Below, one piece after another: positions 25,788-34,053 of a DNA stretch of 64,000 nucleotides. Below the pieces are notes generated by a model. It did not search any database and was not told the DNA's origin. It saw nothing but the letters and a program-made list of their open reading frames with translations. Location of the stretch: positions 2,356,001-2,420,000 of the forward strand of contig NZ_AP022609.1 in NCBI RefSeq assembly GCF_010729485.1, read 5' to 3'. Numbering within the stretch: position 1 is the stretch's first letter; every line of letters starts with the position of its first letter. Origin of the DNA: Mycolicibacter hiberniae (GTDB lineage: Bacteria; Actinomycetota; Actinomycetes; Mycobacteriales; Mycobacteriaceae). The position numbers and the translations under genes are program-made.

Positions 25788-26172
25788 TGGAGCTGCCGGG
25801 AATCGAACCCGGGTCCTACGGCATTCCCTCAAGACTTCTCCGTGCGCAGTTCGCTATGTCTCTACTTGGATCTCCCGGTCACGCGAACAAGCCGAGATGA
25901 CGATCCCAGTCGCTGTTGGTGTCCCGATACATCCCGCGACCGGACGTATCGGTGGATCCCTCTAGTCGATGCCAGGGTCCGGGCCGAGGGAGGTCCCGGT
26001 CTGACAGGCCCGCCTCGCTTAGGCAGCGAGGGCGAAGTCGCTCTGAAGAGCGACCTTAGCCGGCGTAAGTGCCTTGGCGCTTACTTGTTTACAGCGACGC
26101 TTACGGTGGTCTCCTGCCTGCACCGGCACGCTTCCCTTGATTCGACACACGCAGTCGAAACCTTTCAGCCCC
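25788..26172 (-). ncRNA. ssrA: Transfer-messenger RNA (tmRNA)
   Basis: About 385 bases. The 5' GGGGCTG pairs with the 3' CAGCTCC of the tRNA-like domain, and the T arm with GGGTTCGATTCCC is present; no CCA is encoded. The 3' half closely matches my recollection of M. tuberculosis ssrA. The tag frame, starting at GCC 26078-26076 in the context GTAAGC-GCC (as in M. tuberculosis), stays open for 19 codons to TAA 26021-26019 and encodes AKALTPAKVALQSDFALAA. The M. tuberculosis tag as I know it is 12 residues (ADSHQRDYALAA). The extra codons include a 7-bp hairpin (26037-26054). With SmpB it rescues stalled ribosomes and marks their products for proteolysis. smpB lies 3 kb away on the same strand. 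Confidence 0.95.
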
Positions 26173-26515
26173 CTGTCCTTATTCTCTGTCGCCCCACCAC
26201 TTCAGTGGGACAACCCATCGTACCGGCCTACAACGACACGACACGACCATTTCTTCCCGTCCGCCGGGGGTGGTGCCGCGACGCAGGCCCCTTGGGAGCG
26301 GCCGACCACCTGGGGCCGAACGGGCCCATGGGTCCATCGGACGAGGGCTCGCCGGCAGTGGGTGGCACTACCGGAACCCTCGCCGACCCCGTACAACGGT
26401 GCACGCCGGTAGACAACATTTGAACTTTTGACCTGGATCGTCAAAACTTGTCAACCAGAAAGTTGATGACTATTCTCGGAGCGGCGACGCGTGAAGCGGA
26501 TGCGCGTCCACTGAA
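26173..26515. other. 343-base gap between tmRNA and response regulator genes
   Basis: The gap contains the divergent promoters. A good promoter for the plus-strand regulator lies at 26448-26476. Short open frames between 26200 and 26440 on both strands have no recognisable protein features and no ribosome sites, so I leave them out. A clear -10 for the tmRNA was not identified. Confidence 0.5.
26448..26476 (+). promoter_or_regulatory. Promoter of the LuxR-type regulator gene
   Basis: TTGTCA (26448-26453), a 17-base spacer and TATTCT (26471-26476) make a near-consensus promoter. Transcription would begin near 26483. The region just upstream is AT-rich for this genome and contains repeated GTCAA half-sites (for example 26440-26444 and 26451-26455). 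Confidence 0.6.
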
Positions 26516-27274
26516 GTGTTCATCAGCTCGCCCGGTGGGCCAGCTCGGAGATACCAGGGGGGCCAGGCAGGCTTGACCGGGGAACTCGAGGCCAACGCAA
26601 CCGATTCCTGCGTCGGCTCATCCGCTATCACGGTCGCCGTCATCGATAGCCACGATGTCGTCCACGCCGGCATCGGTGCGTGGTGCGCACAGGCCGATCC
26701 GGCGATCGACATCCTGGGTAGTTTTCACAGCACCACGGAGATGCTCGCGCGCTACCCCAACATTCCCAACGAGATCGCCGTCGTGATTTTCGACGTGTTC
26801 ATCGACGGCGATCGGCCGGCCTTCGATGCCCTGCGCGCCATGTGCCAGGCGGGACAGCGGGTCATCGTCTACTCCCAGCTGTCGACCGATGAAGTGATCC
26901 TGACCTGCCTGGAGGTCGGCGCGGTCACTTATCTGGTGAAGACCGAGGGGCAGCGGCACCTCATCGACGCCATCCAGGCGGCGCACACTTCCGAGCCCTA
27001 CGTCGGGCCGCAGATGGCCAAGGCGCTGGCGAGCGACCAGACGTCGGGACGCGCCAACCTCTCCGACCGCGAGAAGGAGGTGCTGATCACCTGGTTCCAG
27101 ACCGAGAGCAAGGAACTGGTCGCCGGCCGGCTGCACATCGCTCCGACCACGGTCCGCACCCACCTCCAGCGGGCCCGGGCCAAGTACGCGGCGGTGGGCA
27201 GGCCCGCGCCCACCAAAGCGGCGTTGCTCGCCCGAGCCATCGAAGACGGCGTCTTGAGCCTGGGCGACTTGTGA
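26516..27274 (+). CDS. NarL/LuxR-type response regulator (orphan)
   Basis: Up to 252 residues. The receiver domain runs from about residue 38 to 160 (ITVAVIDSHDVVHAGI with the acidic pocket, VIFDVFIDGD with the phospho-acceptor Asp, and YLVKTEG with the conserved Lys). The C-terminal LuxR helix-turn-helix is about 180-245 (LSDREKEVLITWF, PTTVRTHLQRARAKY). The start is uncertain: GTG 26516 is given; TTG 26573, which has a purine-rich site before it, would remove 19 residues with no family match. No histidine kinase gene is nearby. Targets unknown. Confidence 0.8.
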   Translation: MFISSPGGPARRYQGGQAGLTGELEANATDSCVGSSAITVAVIDSHDVVHAGIGAWCAQADPAIDILGSFHSTTEMLARYPNIPNEIAVVIFDVFIDGDRPAFDALRAMCQAGQRVIVYSQLSTDEVILTCLEVGAVTYLVKTEGQRHLIDAIQAAHTSEPYVGPQMAKALASDQTSGRANLSDREKEVLITWFQTESKELVAGRLHIAPTTVRTHLQRARAKYAAVGRPAPTKAALLARAIEDGVLSLGDL

Positions 27275-27284
27275 TCCGGCCGGC

Positions 27285-27881
27285 TCAGGCGCCCGCGGCG
27301 GCCAGCGCCCGGGTCAGCGGGCCGCGGTCCCACGATTCGCGATCGGTGCTGTTCGCCAGCACCACGGTTTGCTGATCCGTCCCGTCTCCGTAGACGATCA
27401 CGCATGCATACGACGATGGGTCGTCGATGCCGGACAGCAGGCGCCCGTCACACGTCTGTTCGGCGAGCTCGGTGATGGTCCCGAGCACATCGTCGCCCTC
27501 AGCCTGCCGGAATCCGTGCACGCCATCGGCTGTCGCCGAGTCGATCCACCAGATCCCCGCCACCGGCACCGCCGTGATCGACGCCCCGGCCATGGTCTGG
27601 ACCGCCTCAACCGGGGCCAGATAGGCGCCGATCCGGCGAGGTGCACGCAGAAACGTCTGGATGACGGCGGCCACGCCCGGATGGGCCCGGTAACCCCCCT
27701 CGGGGTCTGCGGCAATGATTCCGCGGGCGGCCAGCGACCGAAGCCCCCGTACCGCGGCCTTGGTGAGTTCGTCGGACGTCGCGGCCACGGTGGCCAGTCC
27801 AGTCGGCCAGGCCCGCCCCAGCATGGCGGCCAGCGCGACTACCTCGTCGTCAGTGAGCATCATTGCCTGCGCGGCCAGCAT
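27285..27881 (-). CDS. Unknown protein, second gene of a two-gene unit
   Basis: 198 residues from ATG 27881, whose A is also the last base of the upstream gene's TGA, so translation is coupled. The N-terminal part (MLTDDEVVALAAMLG, then ELTKAAVRGLRSLAARGII) looks like a small winged-helix or EspG-like helical start. A Gly/Ala-rich middle and a C-terminal beta-rich part (GIWWIDSATADGVHGF; SYACVIVYGDGTDQQTVVL) follow. The layout is reminiscent of ESX secretion-associated EspG chaperones, but I cannot claim homology. No transmembrane segment is seen. It converges with the response regulator gene, leaving 10 bases. Confidence 0.65.
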   Translation of the reverse strand: MLAAQAMMLTDDEVVALAAMLGRAWPTGLATVAATSDELTKAAVRGLRSLAARGIIAADPEGGYRAHPGVAAVIQTFLRAPRRIGAYLAPVEAVQTMAGASITAVPVAGIWWIDSATADGVHGFRQAEGDDVLGTITELAEQTCDGRLLSGIDDPSSYACVIVYGDGTDQQTVVLANSTDRESWDRGPLTRALAAAGA

Positions 27882-28333
27882 CAGCTGCCCGTCGCGGGGA
27901 AACAGAATTTCGAGATCAATTTGGGCAGGTAGCGCCGCCGGCTCCCATCGCCGGAGACCGGGAACGCGGCGTCGGTCGCGGCGGCGGCAAGAATGAAGTC
28001 GGCTTTGGCGAAATCGCTGACAACGCCGCCCCACCGAGTGGCCGCCTCACGGTCGAGGTAGTTGCTCGTGGTACCGAATGCCGCCGTACCGATCGCCGTA
28101 CCGATGCCGATCGGCCACAGCGACGTCTGCCCACCGGGATCCTGATACGCATCAAACGGGCTCGGGAACTCCCCGGGCGCTGGGGCACCGCCGCGGCCAC
28201 TACACAGTGTCGGCGCCCCGCCGGACTTAGGGCCCGGGGCGCGCTGGCCAAGGATCGGCGGAGCGCCCGGCGTCGTGATTCGGCGCCGCAACGCACGCAG
28301 CTGATCGACGCCTGCGCCGACGGGCCCGAGCAT
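27881..28333 (-). CDS. Unknown protein, first gene of a two-gene unit
   Basis: 150 residues starting at ATG 28333, which has a strong GGAGGAG site; longer frames upstream lack one. It has a basic N terminus (GVDQLRALRRRI), a Pro/Gly-rich linker with one Cys (residues 23-55), a hydrophobic Gly/Ala stretch LWPIGIGTAIGTAAFG near 75-90 that could be a membrane hairpin, and a basic C terminus. I recognise no family. It is coupled to the next gene by a one-base stop-start overlap, so the two products probably work together. Confidence 0.6.
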   Translation of the reverse strand: MLGPVGAGVDQLRALRRRITTPGAPPILGQRAPGPKSGGAPTLCSGRGGAPAPGEFPSPFDAYQDPGGQTSLWPIGIGTAIGTAAFGTTSNYLDREAATRWGGVVSDFAKADFILAAAATDAAFPVSGDGSRRRYLPKLISKFCFPATGS

Positions 28334-28448
28334 ACGTCTCCTCCGGTCATCCGCTCCATGCTCGCCGCAGTTGGCGATCACGTCTGACGCTAACAACCCA
28401 AGCCGATCTGGCCCGTCACCCGAACGTATGAATCTGCGCGCGCTTTCG

Positions 28449-29294
28449 CTATCGGGCCGTGATCATCGCTATCGAAACCACTGCTGCTGCCATGCCCAGC
28501 AGCTGGCCGTAGTGCACCCGCTCGCGCAGCACCACAATGGCCAGCACCACAGTCACGGCCGGGAACAGCGCTATCAGCACGCTGACCGACGACAGCTCCG
28601 ATCCCCGCAGCGCCAGCAGCATCGCGATATTGGCCGCCGCGTCCGACAGACCCGCCAGCAGCGCCAGCCGCAGCGGCCTGCCGGTGGGCAATCCCCGTTC
28701 GCCCGCTCCGCCCGCCGCGGTGAGCACCAGCACCGCGGCCGCCACCCGCGCAAACGCCAGCGGCCACAGGCCGGAATCCGCTGGAGCCTGGTGGATGAAC
28801 ACGAAGTCCAGTCCGAACATCACGCCGGCGCCAACGGTCAGCCACGCCACCTTGCGGGTGAACCGGTGCAGCCGGATGTCCTCATCGGTGGCCTGCCGGC
28901 TCACCAGGGCCACCGCCACCAGCGCCAGCGCGATACCGCCGTAGGCCACCGGCCCGGGCCGCTCCCCCAGCGTCAAGCCGACCACGACCGGAACCGCGGC
29001 GGTGAGCACCGCCGAGATCGGCGACACCACTGAGATGGGCCCCGCGCCCAAAGCGGCGTAGAACCACCATCCGCCCAGCCCCAGCGCGATGCCCGAAGCC
29101 GTGCCCCAGCCGACCGCGCCCGGGGGAATCGGGCCGCCCACCGCGACGGCGAGCGTGCCCAGGACCACCAGCGCCACCGGGTAGGACACCAGGACCACCC
29201 GCAGGGCGGGGACGCGACGTGCGGCGAGGCCGCCGGCGAAATCGCTGACCCCGAAACCGGCCGCTGACATCAGCGCCAGGACGGCGCCGGTCAC
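28449..29294 (-). CDS. EamA/DMT-family permease
   Basis: 281 residues with ten hydrophobic segments in two repeated halves, the EamA pattern. The first half has [15 protein letters not shown] and [23 protein letters not shown]; the second half has the matching [27 protein letters not shown]. It is likely an exporter of metabolites or amino acids; substrate unknown. The GTG start 29294 overlaps the smpB TGA by three bases, so it is translationally coupled to smpB at the end of the prfB-to-smpB cluster. Confidence 0.85.
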   Translation of the reverse strand: MTGAVLALMSAAGFGVSDFAGGLAARRVPALRVVLVSYPVALVVLGTLAVAVGGPIPPGAVGWGTASGIALGLGGWWFYAALGAGPISVVSPISAVLTAAVPVVVGLTLGERPGPVAYGGIALALVAVALVSRQATDEDIRLHRFTRKVAWLTVGAGVMFGLDFVFIHQAPADSGLWPLAFARVAAAVLVLTAAGGAGERGLPTGRPLRLALLAGLSDAAANIAMLLALRGSELSSVSVLIALFPAVTVVLAIVVLRERVHYGQLLGMAAAVVSIAMITAR

Positions 29295-29791
29295 ATGCCC
29301 TTGGCCCGCCGGCCCAGCGCCCGGGTGACCTCGCGTTGCGCATCACGACGGGCGAGGTCCTGGCGCTTGTCGTGGGCCTGCTTACCGCGGGCCAGCGCCA
29401 GTTCGACCTTGACCTTGCCCTCGTTGAAGTACACCGACAAGGGCACCAGGGTGAGATTGCCGTCGCGGATCTTGCCGATCAGCATGTCGATCTGACGCCG
29501 GTGCAGCAGCAGTTTGCGGGTGCGGCGCGGATCGTGGTTGGTCCAGGTGCCGTGCTGGTACTCGGGAATGTGCATATTGCGCAGCCACACCTCGCCGTCG
29601 TCGACGGTGGCGAACGCGTCGACCAGGGAGGCCTGACCGGCCCGTAGGCTCTTCACCTCCGTGCCGACCAGCGCTACTCCGGCCTCGTACACGTCGAGGA
29701 TCGCGTAGTTGTGCCGCGCCTTGCGATTCGACGCGACAATCTGCTTCCCCGACTGCTTCTTGCGGCCCTTGTCCGCCGACTTCTTCGCCAC
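29291..29791 (-). CDS. smpB: SsrA-binding protein SmpB
   Basis: 166 residues. The core from [19 protein letters not shown] to the end matches Smp[61 protein letters not shown], and a basic C-terminal tail ([22 protein letters not shown]) that enters the mRNA channel in place of a codon. It binds tmRNA (25788-26172) and delivers it to stalled ribosomes. The start taken is GTG 29791, two bases after the ftsX stop, so it is coupled to ftsX; the N terminus is about six residues longer than in M. tuberculosis and rich in Lys. Confidence 0.95.
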   Translation of the reverse strand: MAKKSADKGRKKQSGKQIVASNRKARHNYAILDVYEAGVALVGTEVKSLRAGQASLVDAFATVDDGEVWLRNMHIPEYQHGTWTNHDPRRTRKLLLHRRQIDMLIGKIRDGNLTLVPLSVYFNEGKVKVELALARGKQAHDKRQDLARRDAQREVTRALGRRAKGM

Positions 29792-29793
29792 CG

Positions 29794-30687
29794 CTACCGC
29801 CGGACGTACAGTCGAAGCGTCACGTATGCCGTCGCTCCGGCCATCGCCGCGCCCAGTAACAACAGAATCGGCGAGATGTAAAGGATGTCGGCGTAGTCGA
29901 TACGCGCGATCAGATGCGCTTGATAGAACTGGCTCAGCGCGTTGTCGAGGAACAGTGCGCGCACCACGATCAGGCCCCCGATCGCAATGATAACGCCCAC
30001 CGTGGCAGCCAATACCGCCTCGACAAGGAACGGCAGCTGGGTGTACCAGCGGCTGGCACCGACCAGGCGCATGATGGAAACCTCGGTGCGGCGGGTGTAG
30101 GCGGCCACTTGAACCATGTTGGCGATCAACAACACGGCCCCGACCGCCTGCACCAGGGCAACCGCAAACGCGACACTGCTCAGGCCGTCGAGCACGGCAA
30201 ACAGTCGATCGATCAGTTTCTTCTGGTTCAGGACGCTGAGCACACCCGGCTGGCCCAGCATCGCGGCGTCGAAATCCTTGCTCTGCTCCGGGTTTTCGAG
30301 CTTGACGATGAACGAGGCCGGGAAGGAGTCCTTGCTGGCCACGTCCTTGAATTCGGGAAACTTGCGGATCGCGTCGGCGTAGGCGTCGTCGGAGTTCAGA
30401 TACCGCACCGACTTCACGTCGTCGCGTTGCTCGATCTGCTCCCGCAGCGCCTTGCATGCCTGGCCGTCGCAATTGGGGTCGTCGGCAGCGACGTCGGGGT
30501 CGAGGAACACCTGCGATTCCACCCGGTCGAGGTAGATGGCGCGCGACTGGTCGGCCAGGCGCACCACCAGCAGACCGCCCCCGAACAGGCCGATCGAGAT
30601 CGCGGTGGTGAGGATCATCGCCGCCGTCATGGTGATATTGCGGCGCAGGCCGGTGACGACCTCGTTGAACAGAAAGCCGAAGCGCAC
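29794..30687 (-). CDS. ftsX: Cell-division protein FtsX
   Basis: 297 residues with a first membrane helix at about 20-42, a periplasmic domain (about 45-165) carrying a Cys pair in NCDGQAC, and three further helices near 170-195, 225-250 and 265-290. With FtsE it forms the membrane complex that signals through the outer domain to a peptidoglycan hydrolase (RipC in M. tuberculosis). ATG 30687 lies one base after the ftsE stop. Confidence 0.95.
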   Translation of the reverse strand: MRFGFLFNEVVTGLRRNITMTAAMILTTAISIGLFGGGLLVVRLADQSRAIYLDRVESQVFLDPDVAADDPNCDGQACKALREQIEQRDDVKSVRYLNSDDAYADAIRKFPEFKDVASKDSFPASFIVKLENPEQSKDFDAAMLGQPGVLSVLNQKKLIDRLFAVLDGLSSVAFAVALVQAVGAVLLIANMVQVAAYTRRTEVSIMRLVGASRWYTQLPFLVEAVLAATVGVIIAIGGLIVVRALFLDNALSQFYQAHLIARIDYADILYISPILLLLGAAMAGATAYVTLRLYVRR

Positions 30688-30688
30688 G

Positions 30689-31378
30689 TCAGCGGTCCAT
30701 CCCGTAGACGCCGCGCTGTTCGTCGCGCACCAGACGCCCCAGCGACAGCTCGACCACCCGCTGGCGCATCGAGTCGACGATGTGGTGGTCGTGAGTCGCC
30801 ATCAGCACCGTCGTTCCCGTGCGGTTGATCCGCTCCAGCAGGTCCATGATGTCCTCACTTGTCTCCGGGTCCAGGTTCCCCGTCGGCTCGTCGGCCAGCA
30901 GCACCAGTGGCCGGTTGACGAAGGCCCGCGCGATCGCGACGCGCTGCTGCTCGCCGCCGGACAACTCGCCGGGCAACCGGTTGGCCTTTCCGGACAGCCC
31001 GACCATCTCCAAGACCTCCGGGACGACCCGATTGATCGTCTCCGGCTTCTTGCCGATGACCTCCAGCGCGAACGCGACGTTTTCGAAGACCGTCTTCTGC
31101 TGCAACAACCGGAAGTCCTGGAAAACGCATCCGAGTACCTGGCGCAGGCTGGGGATATGGCGGCCGGCCAGTTTGTTGACGTGAAACTTCGACACCTGAA
31201 TGTCGCCCGACGTGGGCGTCTCCTCGGCGAGCAGCAGTCGCATGAACGTGGACTTGCCCGAGCCGGACGGGCCGATCAGGAACACGAACTCGCCCTTGTC
31301 GATCTTGACGTTGATGTCGTCGAGCGCCGGACGGGCCGACGCTTTGTACTGCTTGGTGACATGGTCGAGCGTGATCAT
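30689..31378 (-). CDS. ftsE: Cell-division ATP-binding protein FtsE
   Basis: A 229-residue ABC ATPase that is nearly identical to my recollection of Rv3102c. Walker [10 protein letters not shown] is near residues 38-46, the Q-loop in [10 protein letters not shown], the signature [14 protein letters not shown], Walker [13 protein letters not shown], and the H-loop ATHDHHIV. It powers FtsX at the division site. ATG 31378 is preferred over the adjacent GTG 31381 because the family starts [11 protein letters not shown]. Confidence 0.96.
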   Translation of the reverse strand: MITLDHVTKQYKASARPALDDINVKIDKGEFVFLIGPSGSGKSTFMRLLLAEETPTSGDIQVSKFHVNKLAGRHIPSLRQVLGCVFQDFRLLQQKTVFENVAFALEVIGKKPETINRVVPEVLEMVGLSGKANRLPGELSGGEQQRVAIARAFVNRPLVLLADEPTGNLDPETSEDIMDLLERINRTGTTVLMATHDHHIVDSMRQRVVELSLGRLVRDEQRGVYGMDR

Positions 31379-31391
31379 CACGGCACGCAGT

Positions 31392-31934
31392 TTAGCCCTG
31401 CGGGGCGACTGGACCGGGCGGGGACGCGGGTATCGCCGGGCCGGGCGGGGCGGGATTCTCCGGGGCGACGGGCGGCGCGGTGGACGGGGGCACCGGCGGG
31501 CCGGGCTCGGCTGGCTCCGGCGCGACCGGGGCCGGCGGGCACAGCGGCGGACAGAACGGGAACCCCGGAACCGGGGTCGGCGCCGGCGGCTCGGTGGGCG
31601 GCTGTTCGGCCGGGACCGGCGCCTCGGTGGTGGTGGGCGTGGGTGTCACGGTCTTGGTGATGGTCACCGGCGGCTGCTGGAGCCGGGTGCGCGGCACCCA
31701 GGTATAGGCCGGGTCGGGGATGAAGCCCGGCGGCACCACCTGGGGTGCGGGCGGCGGCGCCTGCTCCTCGCGGTAGCCGTCGTAGAGCCACCACACCGCC
31801 ACGAAGGCGACGACGAGCACCAATGTGGAGGTGCGGACCCGGCCCCCGAACAGGTGCGAGGGCCAGCGCCATCGCCGGCGGTCGGAGGTGTCCGACGGCT
31901 GCGGCGCCTCAGCGGGCTGTGCCGCGCTGCTCAT
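31392..31934 (-). CDS. Proline-rich membrane-anchored protein (Rv3103c-like)
   Basis: 180 residues. A cytoplasmic basic N terminus ([17 protein letters not shown]) leads into one membrane helix ([16 protein letters not shown], about 37-52). The rest is an outward-facing Pro/Ala/Thr-rich tail with a Cys pair in [10 protein letters not shown]. The same gene position and composition occur in M. tuberculosis (Rv3103c). Function unknown; lying directly upstream of ftsE, it may have a cell-envelope role. The start ATG 31934 overlaps the mscS stop by one base. Confidence 0.85.
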   Translation of the reverse strand: MSSAAQPAEAPQPSDTSDRRRWRWPSHLFGGRVRTSTLVLVVAFVAVWWLYDGYREEQAPPPAPQVVPPGFIPDPAYTWVPRTRLQQPPVTITKTVTPTPTTTEAPVPAEQPPTEPPAPTPVPGFPFCPPLCPPAPVAPEPAEPGPPVPPSTAPPVAPENPAPPGPAIPASPPGPVAPQG

Positions 31935-32836
31935 CACAGCGCCTCCACCGGCTTGACGTCACCGGCGGTGACGACGCCGGCCGACGCCAGTGCCCGGACC
32001 ACCTGGATGCGCAACCGCCGGCCCACCTCGAACTGCTTGCCGGGCAGGGTGCGAGCCACCATGCGCAGGTTGACCACACCGAGCTCGATGCTTTCGACCC
32101 CCATGATCGACGGTTCGTCCAGCAGCAGGTCCCGCAGCGGGGCGTCGGCCTCGCGGGCGGTCACACACACCTGGTGCAGCACCTCGTTGACCCGGGTCAG
32201 GTCGGCGCTGGTGGGCACCGGGATGTCGACGACGGCGCGAGCCCAGTCCTTGGACAGGTTCAGCGACCGGACGATATTGCCGTTGGGAACGGTGAACACC
32301 TCCCCGTTGGGGGTGCGCAGCTTGGTCACCCGCAATGTCACGTCCTCGACGGTTCCCAGCGCCTCCACCGATGCCCCGATCATGCTCAGCTGCACCAGAT
32401 CGCCGAAGCCGTATTGCTTTTCGGTAATGATGAAGAACCCGCTGAGCAGGTCCTGCACCAGTTTCTGGGCGCCGAAGCCGATCGCGCCGCCGATCACCGC
32501 GGCCGGTCCCACCAGCGACCCGATCGGGATGTCGAGAATGCTGGTGATCTGGACGGCAACCATCACACACAGCAACACCACCGAGAGCCAGGAGATCACC
32601 GAGGCGACTGCCTGGCGGTGTTTGGAGGCCTCCGACCGCACCAGCGCGTCACTGGCCTGGAATCCCAGTTCCAGCCTCCGGGTGACGCGATGCGCCGCCC
32701 AGTTGATGAACCTGGATGCCAGCACCGCCGCGATGAGCAGCAGGACGATCTGCAGGCCCTTGGTCATGACCCACTCGCCGATCTGACCGCGCCACAGGTC
32801 GTGCCAGCGCAGTCCCGGGGAGAACGCCAAGACCAT
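31934..32836 (-). CDS. MscS-family mechanosensitive channel (Rv3104c-like)
   Basis: 300 residues. The N-terminal membrane helices lie around 25-45, 75-95 and 100-125, with the pore helix TM3 as GPAAVIGGAIGFGAQKLVQDLLSG; the soluble beta domain follows (FGDLVQL, VEDVTLRVTKLRTPNGEVFTVPNG). That GFGAQ...G pattern and the PNG loop define the MscS family. The protein would release solutes under membrane tension. ATG 32836 lies four bases after the prfB stop and its own end overlaps the next gene, so it is part of the prfB-smpB cluster. Confidence 0.9.
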   Translation of the reverse strand: MVLAFSPGLRWHDLWRGQIGEWVMTKGLQIVLLLIAAVLASRFINWAAHRVTRRLELGFQASDALVRSEASKHRQAVASVISWLSVVLLCVMVAVQITSILDIPIGSLVGPAAVIGGAIGFGAQKLVQDLLSGFFIITEKQYGFGDLVQLSMIGASVEALGTVEDVTLRVTKLRTPNGEVFTVPNGNIVRSLNLSKDWARAVVDIPVPTSADLTRVNEVLHQVCVTAREADAPLRDLLLDEPSIMGVESIELGVVNLRMVARTLPGKQFEVGRRLRIQVVRALASAGVVTAGDVKPVEAL

Positions 32837-32840
32837 GCGC

Positions 32841-33956
32841 TCAGTCTCCCTCGGGCCTGTTGCGCCAGCGGATGCCGGCCTCCAGGAATCCGTCGATGTC
32901 CCCATCGAGCACCGCGGCGGGATTGCCGACTTCATACTCGGTGCGCAGGTCTTTGACCATCTGGTACGGGTGCAGCACATAGGAGCGCATCTGGTTGCCC
33001 CATGAGCTGCCCCCGTCACCTTTGAGCGCATCCATCTCGGCGCGCTCCTCGGATCGCTTGCGCTCCATGAGCTTGGCCTGCAGCACCCGCATCGCCGAAA
33101 CCTTGTTCTGCAACTGCGACTTCTCGTTCTGACAGGTGACGACGATCCCGGTGGGGATGTGGGTGAGCCGGACCGCCGAGTCGGTGGTGTTCACCGACTG
33201 TCCGCCGGGCCCGCTGGAGCGGTACACATCAACTCGGACATCTCCTTCGGGGATGTCGATGTGATCGGTGGTCTCCACCACCGGCAGCACCTCGACCTCG
33301 GCGAACGACGTCTGCCGGCGGCCTTGGTTGTCGAACGGGCTGATCCGCACCAGTCGGTGGGTGCCCTGCTCCACAGACAGGGTTCCGTAGGCGAAGGGCG
33401 CGTGCACCGCGAAGGTGGTGCTTTTGATCCCGGCCTCTTCGGCATAGGAGGTGTCGAACACCTCGACGCTGTAGTTGTGCTGCTCGGCCCAGCGGATATA
33501 CATCCGCATCAACATCTCGGCCCAGTCCGCGGCATCCACACCGCCCGCACCCGAGCGGATCGTGACCAGCGCCTCGCGCTCGTCGTACTCGCCGGACAAC
33601 AGGGTGCGGACCTCCATGGCCTCGACGTCGGCGCGCAGCGACGCGAGCTCGGCGTCGGCATCGGCCAGCGCCTCGGCGGCGGCCGCGCCCTCCTCCTCGG
33701 CCGCCAGCTCGTAGAGCACCGGCAGGTCGTCGAGGCGGCGCCGGAGTTCCTCCACGCGGCGCAGCTCTCCCTGAGCGTGGGACAACTCGCTGGTCACGCG
33801 CTGCGCGCGGGCCTGGTCGTCCCACAGGTTCGGATCGGACGCCTCGTGTTCAAGCTTTTCGATGCGGCTACGCAGGCCGTCGACGTCGACCACCCGCTCC
33901 ACCGTGGTCATGGTGGTGTCGAGGGCGGCAATCTCAGGCTGGCGGTCTGTTTCCAC
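32841..33956 (-). CDS. prfB: Peptide chain release factor 2
   Basis: 371 residues with the RF2 tripeptide SPF ([15 protein letters not shown]) that reads UGA/UAA, and the catalytic GGQ in [20 protein letters not shown], which triggers peptide release in the ribosome. The N-terminal coiled coil and PCRF domain ([19 protein letters not shown]) are complete. The gene is in one frame: the programmed frameshift of E. coli prfB is absent, as usual in actinobacteria. The start is GTG 33956. First gene of the minus-strand cluster that includes smpB, and divergent from fprA. Confidence 0.96.
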   Translation of the reverse strand: METDRQPEIAALDTTMTTVERVVDVDGLRSRIEKLEHEASDPNLWDDQARAQRVTSELSHAQGELRRVEELRRRLDDLPVLYELAAEEEGAAAAEALADADAELASLRADVEAMEVRTLLSGEYDEREALVTIRSGAGGVDAADWAEMLMRMYIRWAEQHNYSVEVFDTSYAEEAGIKSTTFAVHAPFAYGTLSVEQGTHRLVRISPFDNQGRRQTSFAEVEVLPVVETTDHIDIPEGDVRVDVYRSSGPGGQSVNTTDSAVRLTHIPTGIVVTCQNEKSQLQNKVSAMRVLQAKLMERKRSEERAEMDALKGDGGSSWGNQMRSYVLHPYQMVKDLRTEYEVGNPAAVLDGDIDGFLEAGIRWRNRPEGD

Positions 33957-34053
33957 GTTTATCGAGGTTACCGGCGGCCATTGGCACGCGACCTCTAGCA
34001 TCGGGGTTGCACGGTGCGTGAACGACTTCCGATGAGGAAAGAAGGTTCCATTG

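Noticed and set aside
26200..26444. Short open frames between tmRNA and the response regulator
   Set aside because: No ribosome sites, no recognisable motifs and low-complexity content.
32841..33956. Programmed frameshift in prfB
   Set aside because: The gene reads through in a single frame from the N-terminal coiled coil to the GGQ domain; no internal stop is present.
33996..34001. TAGCAT as the fprA -10
   Set aside because: It fits TANNNT but no -35 lies at a proper distance, and the gap to the start is unremarkable; too weak to list.
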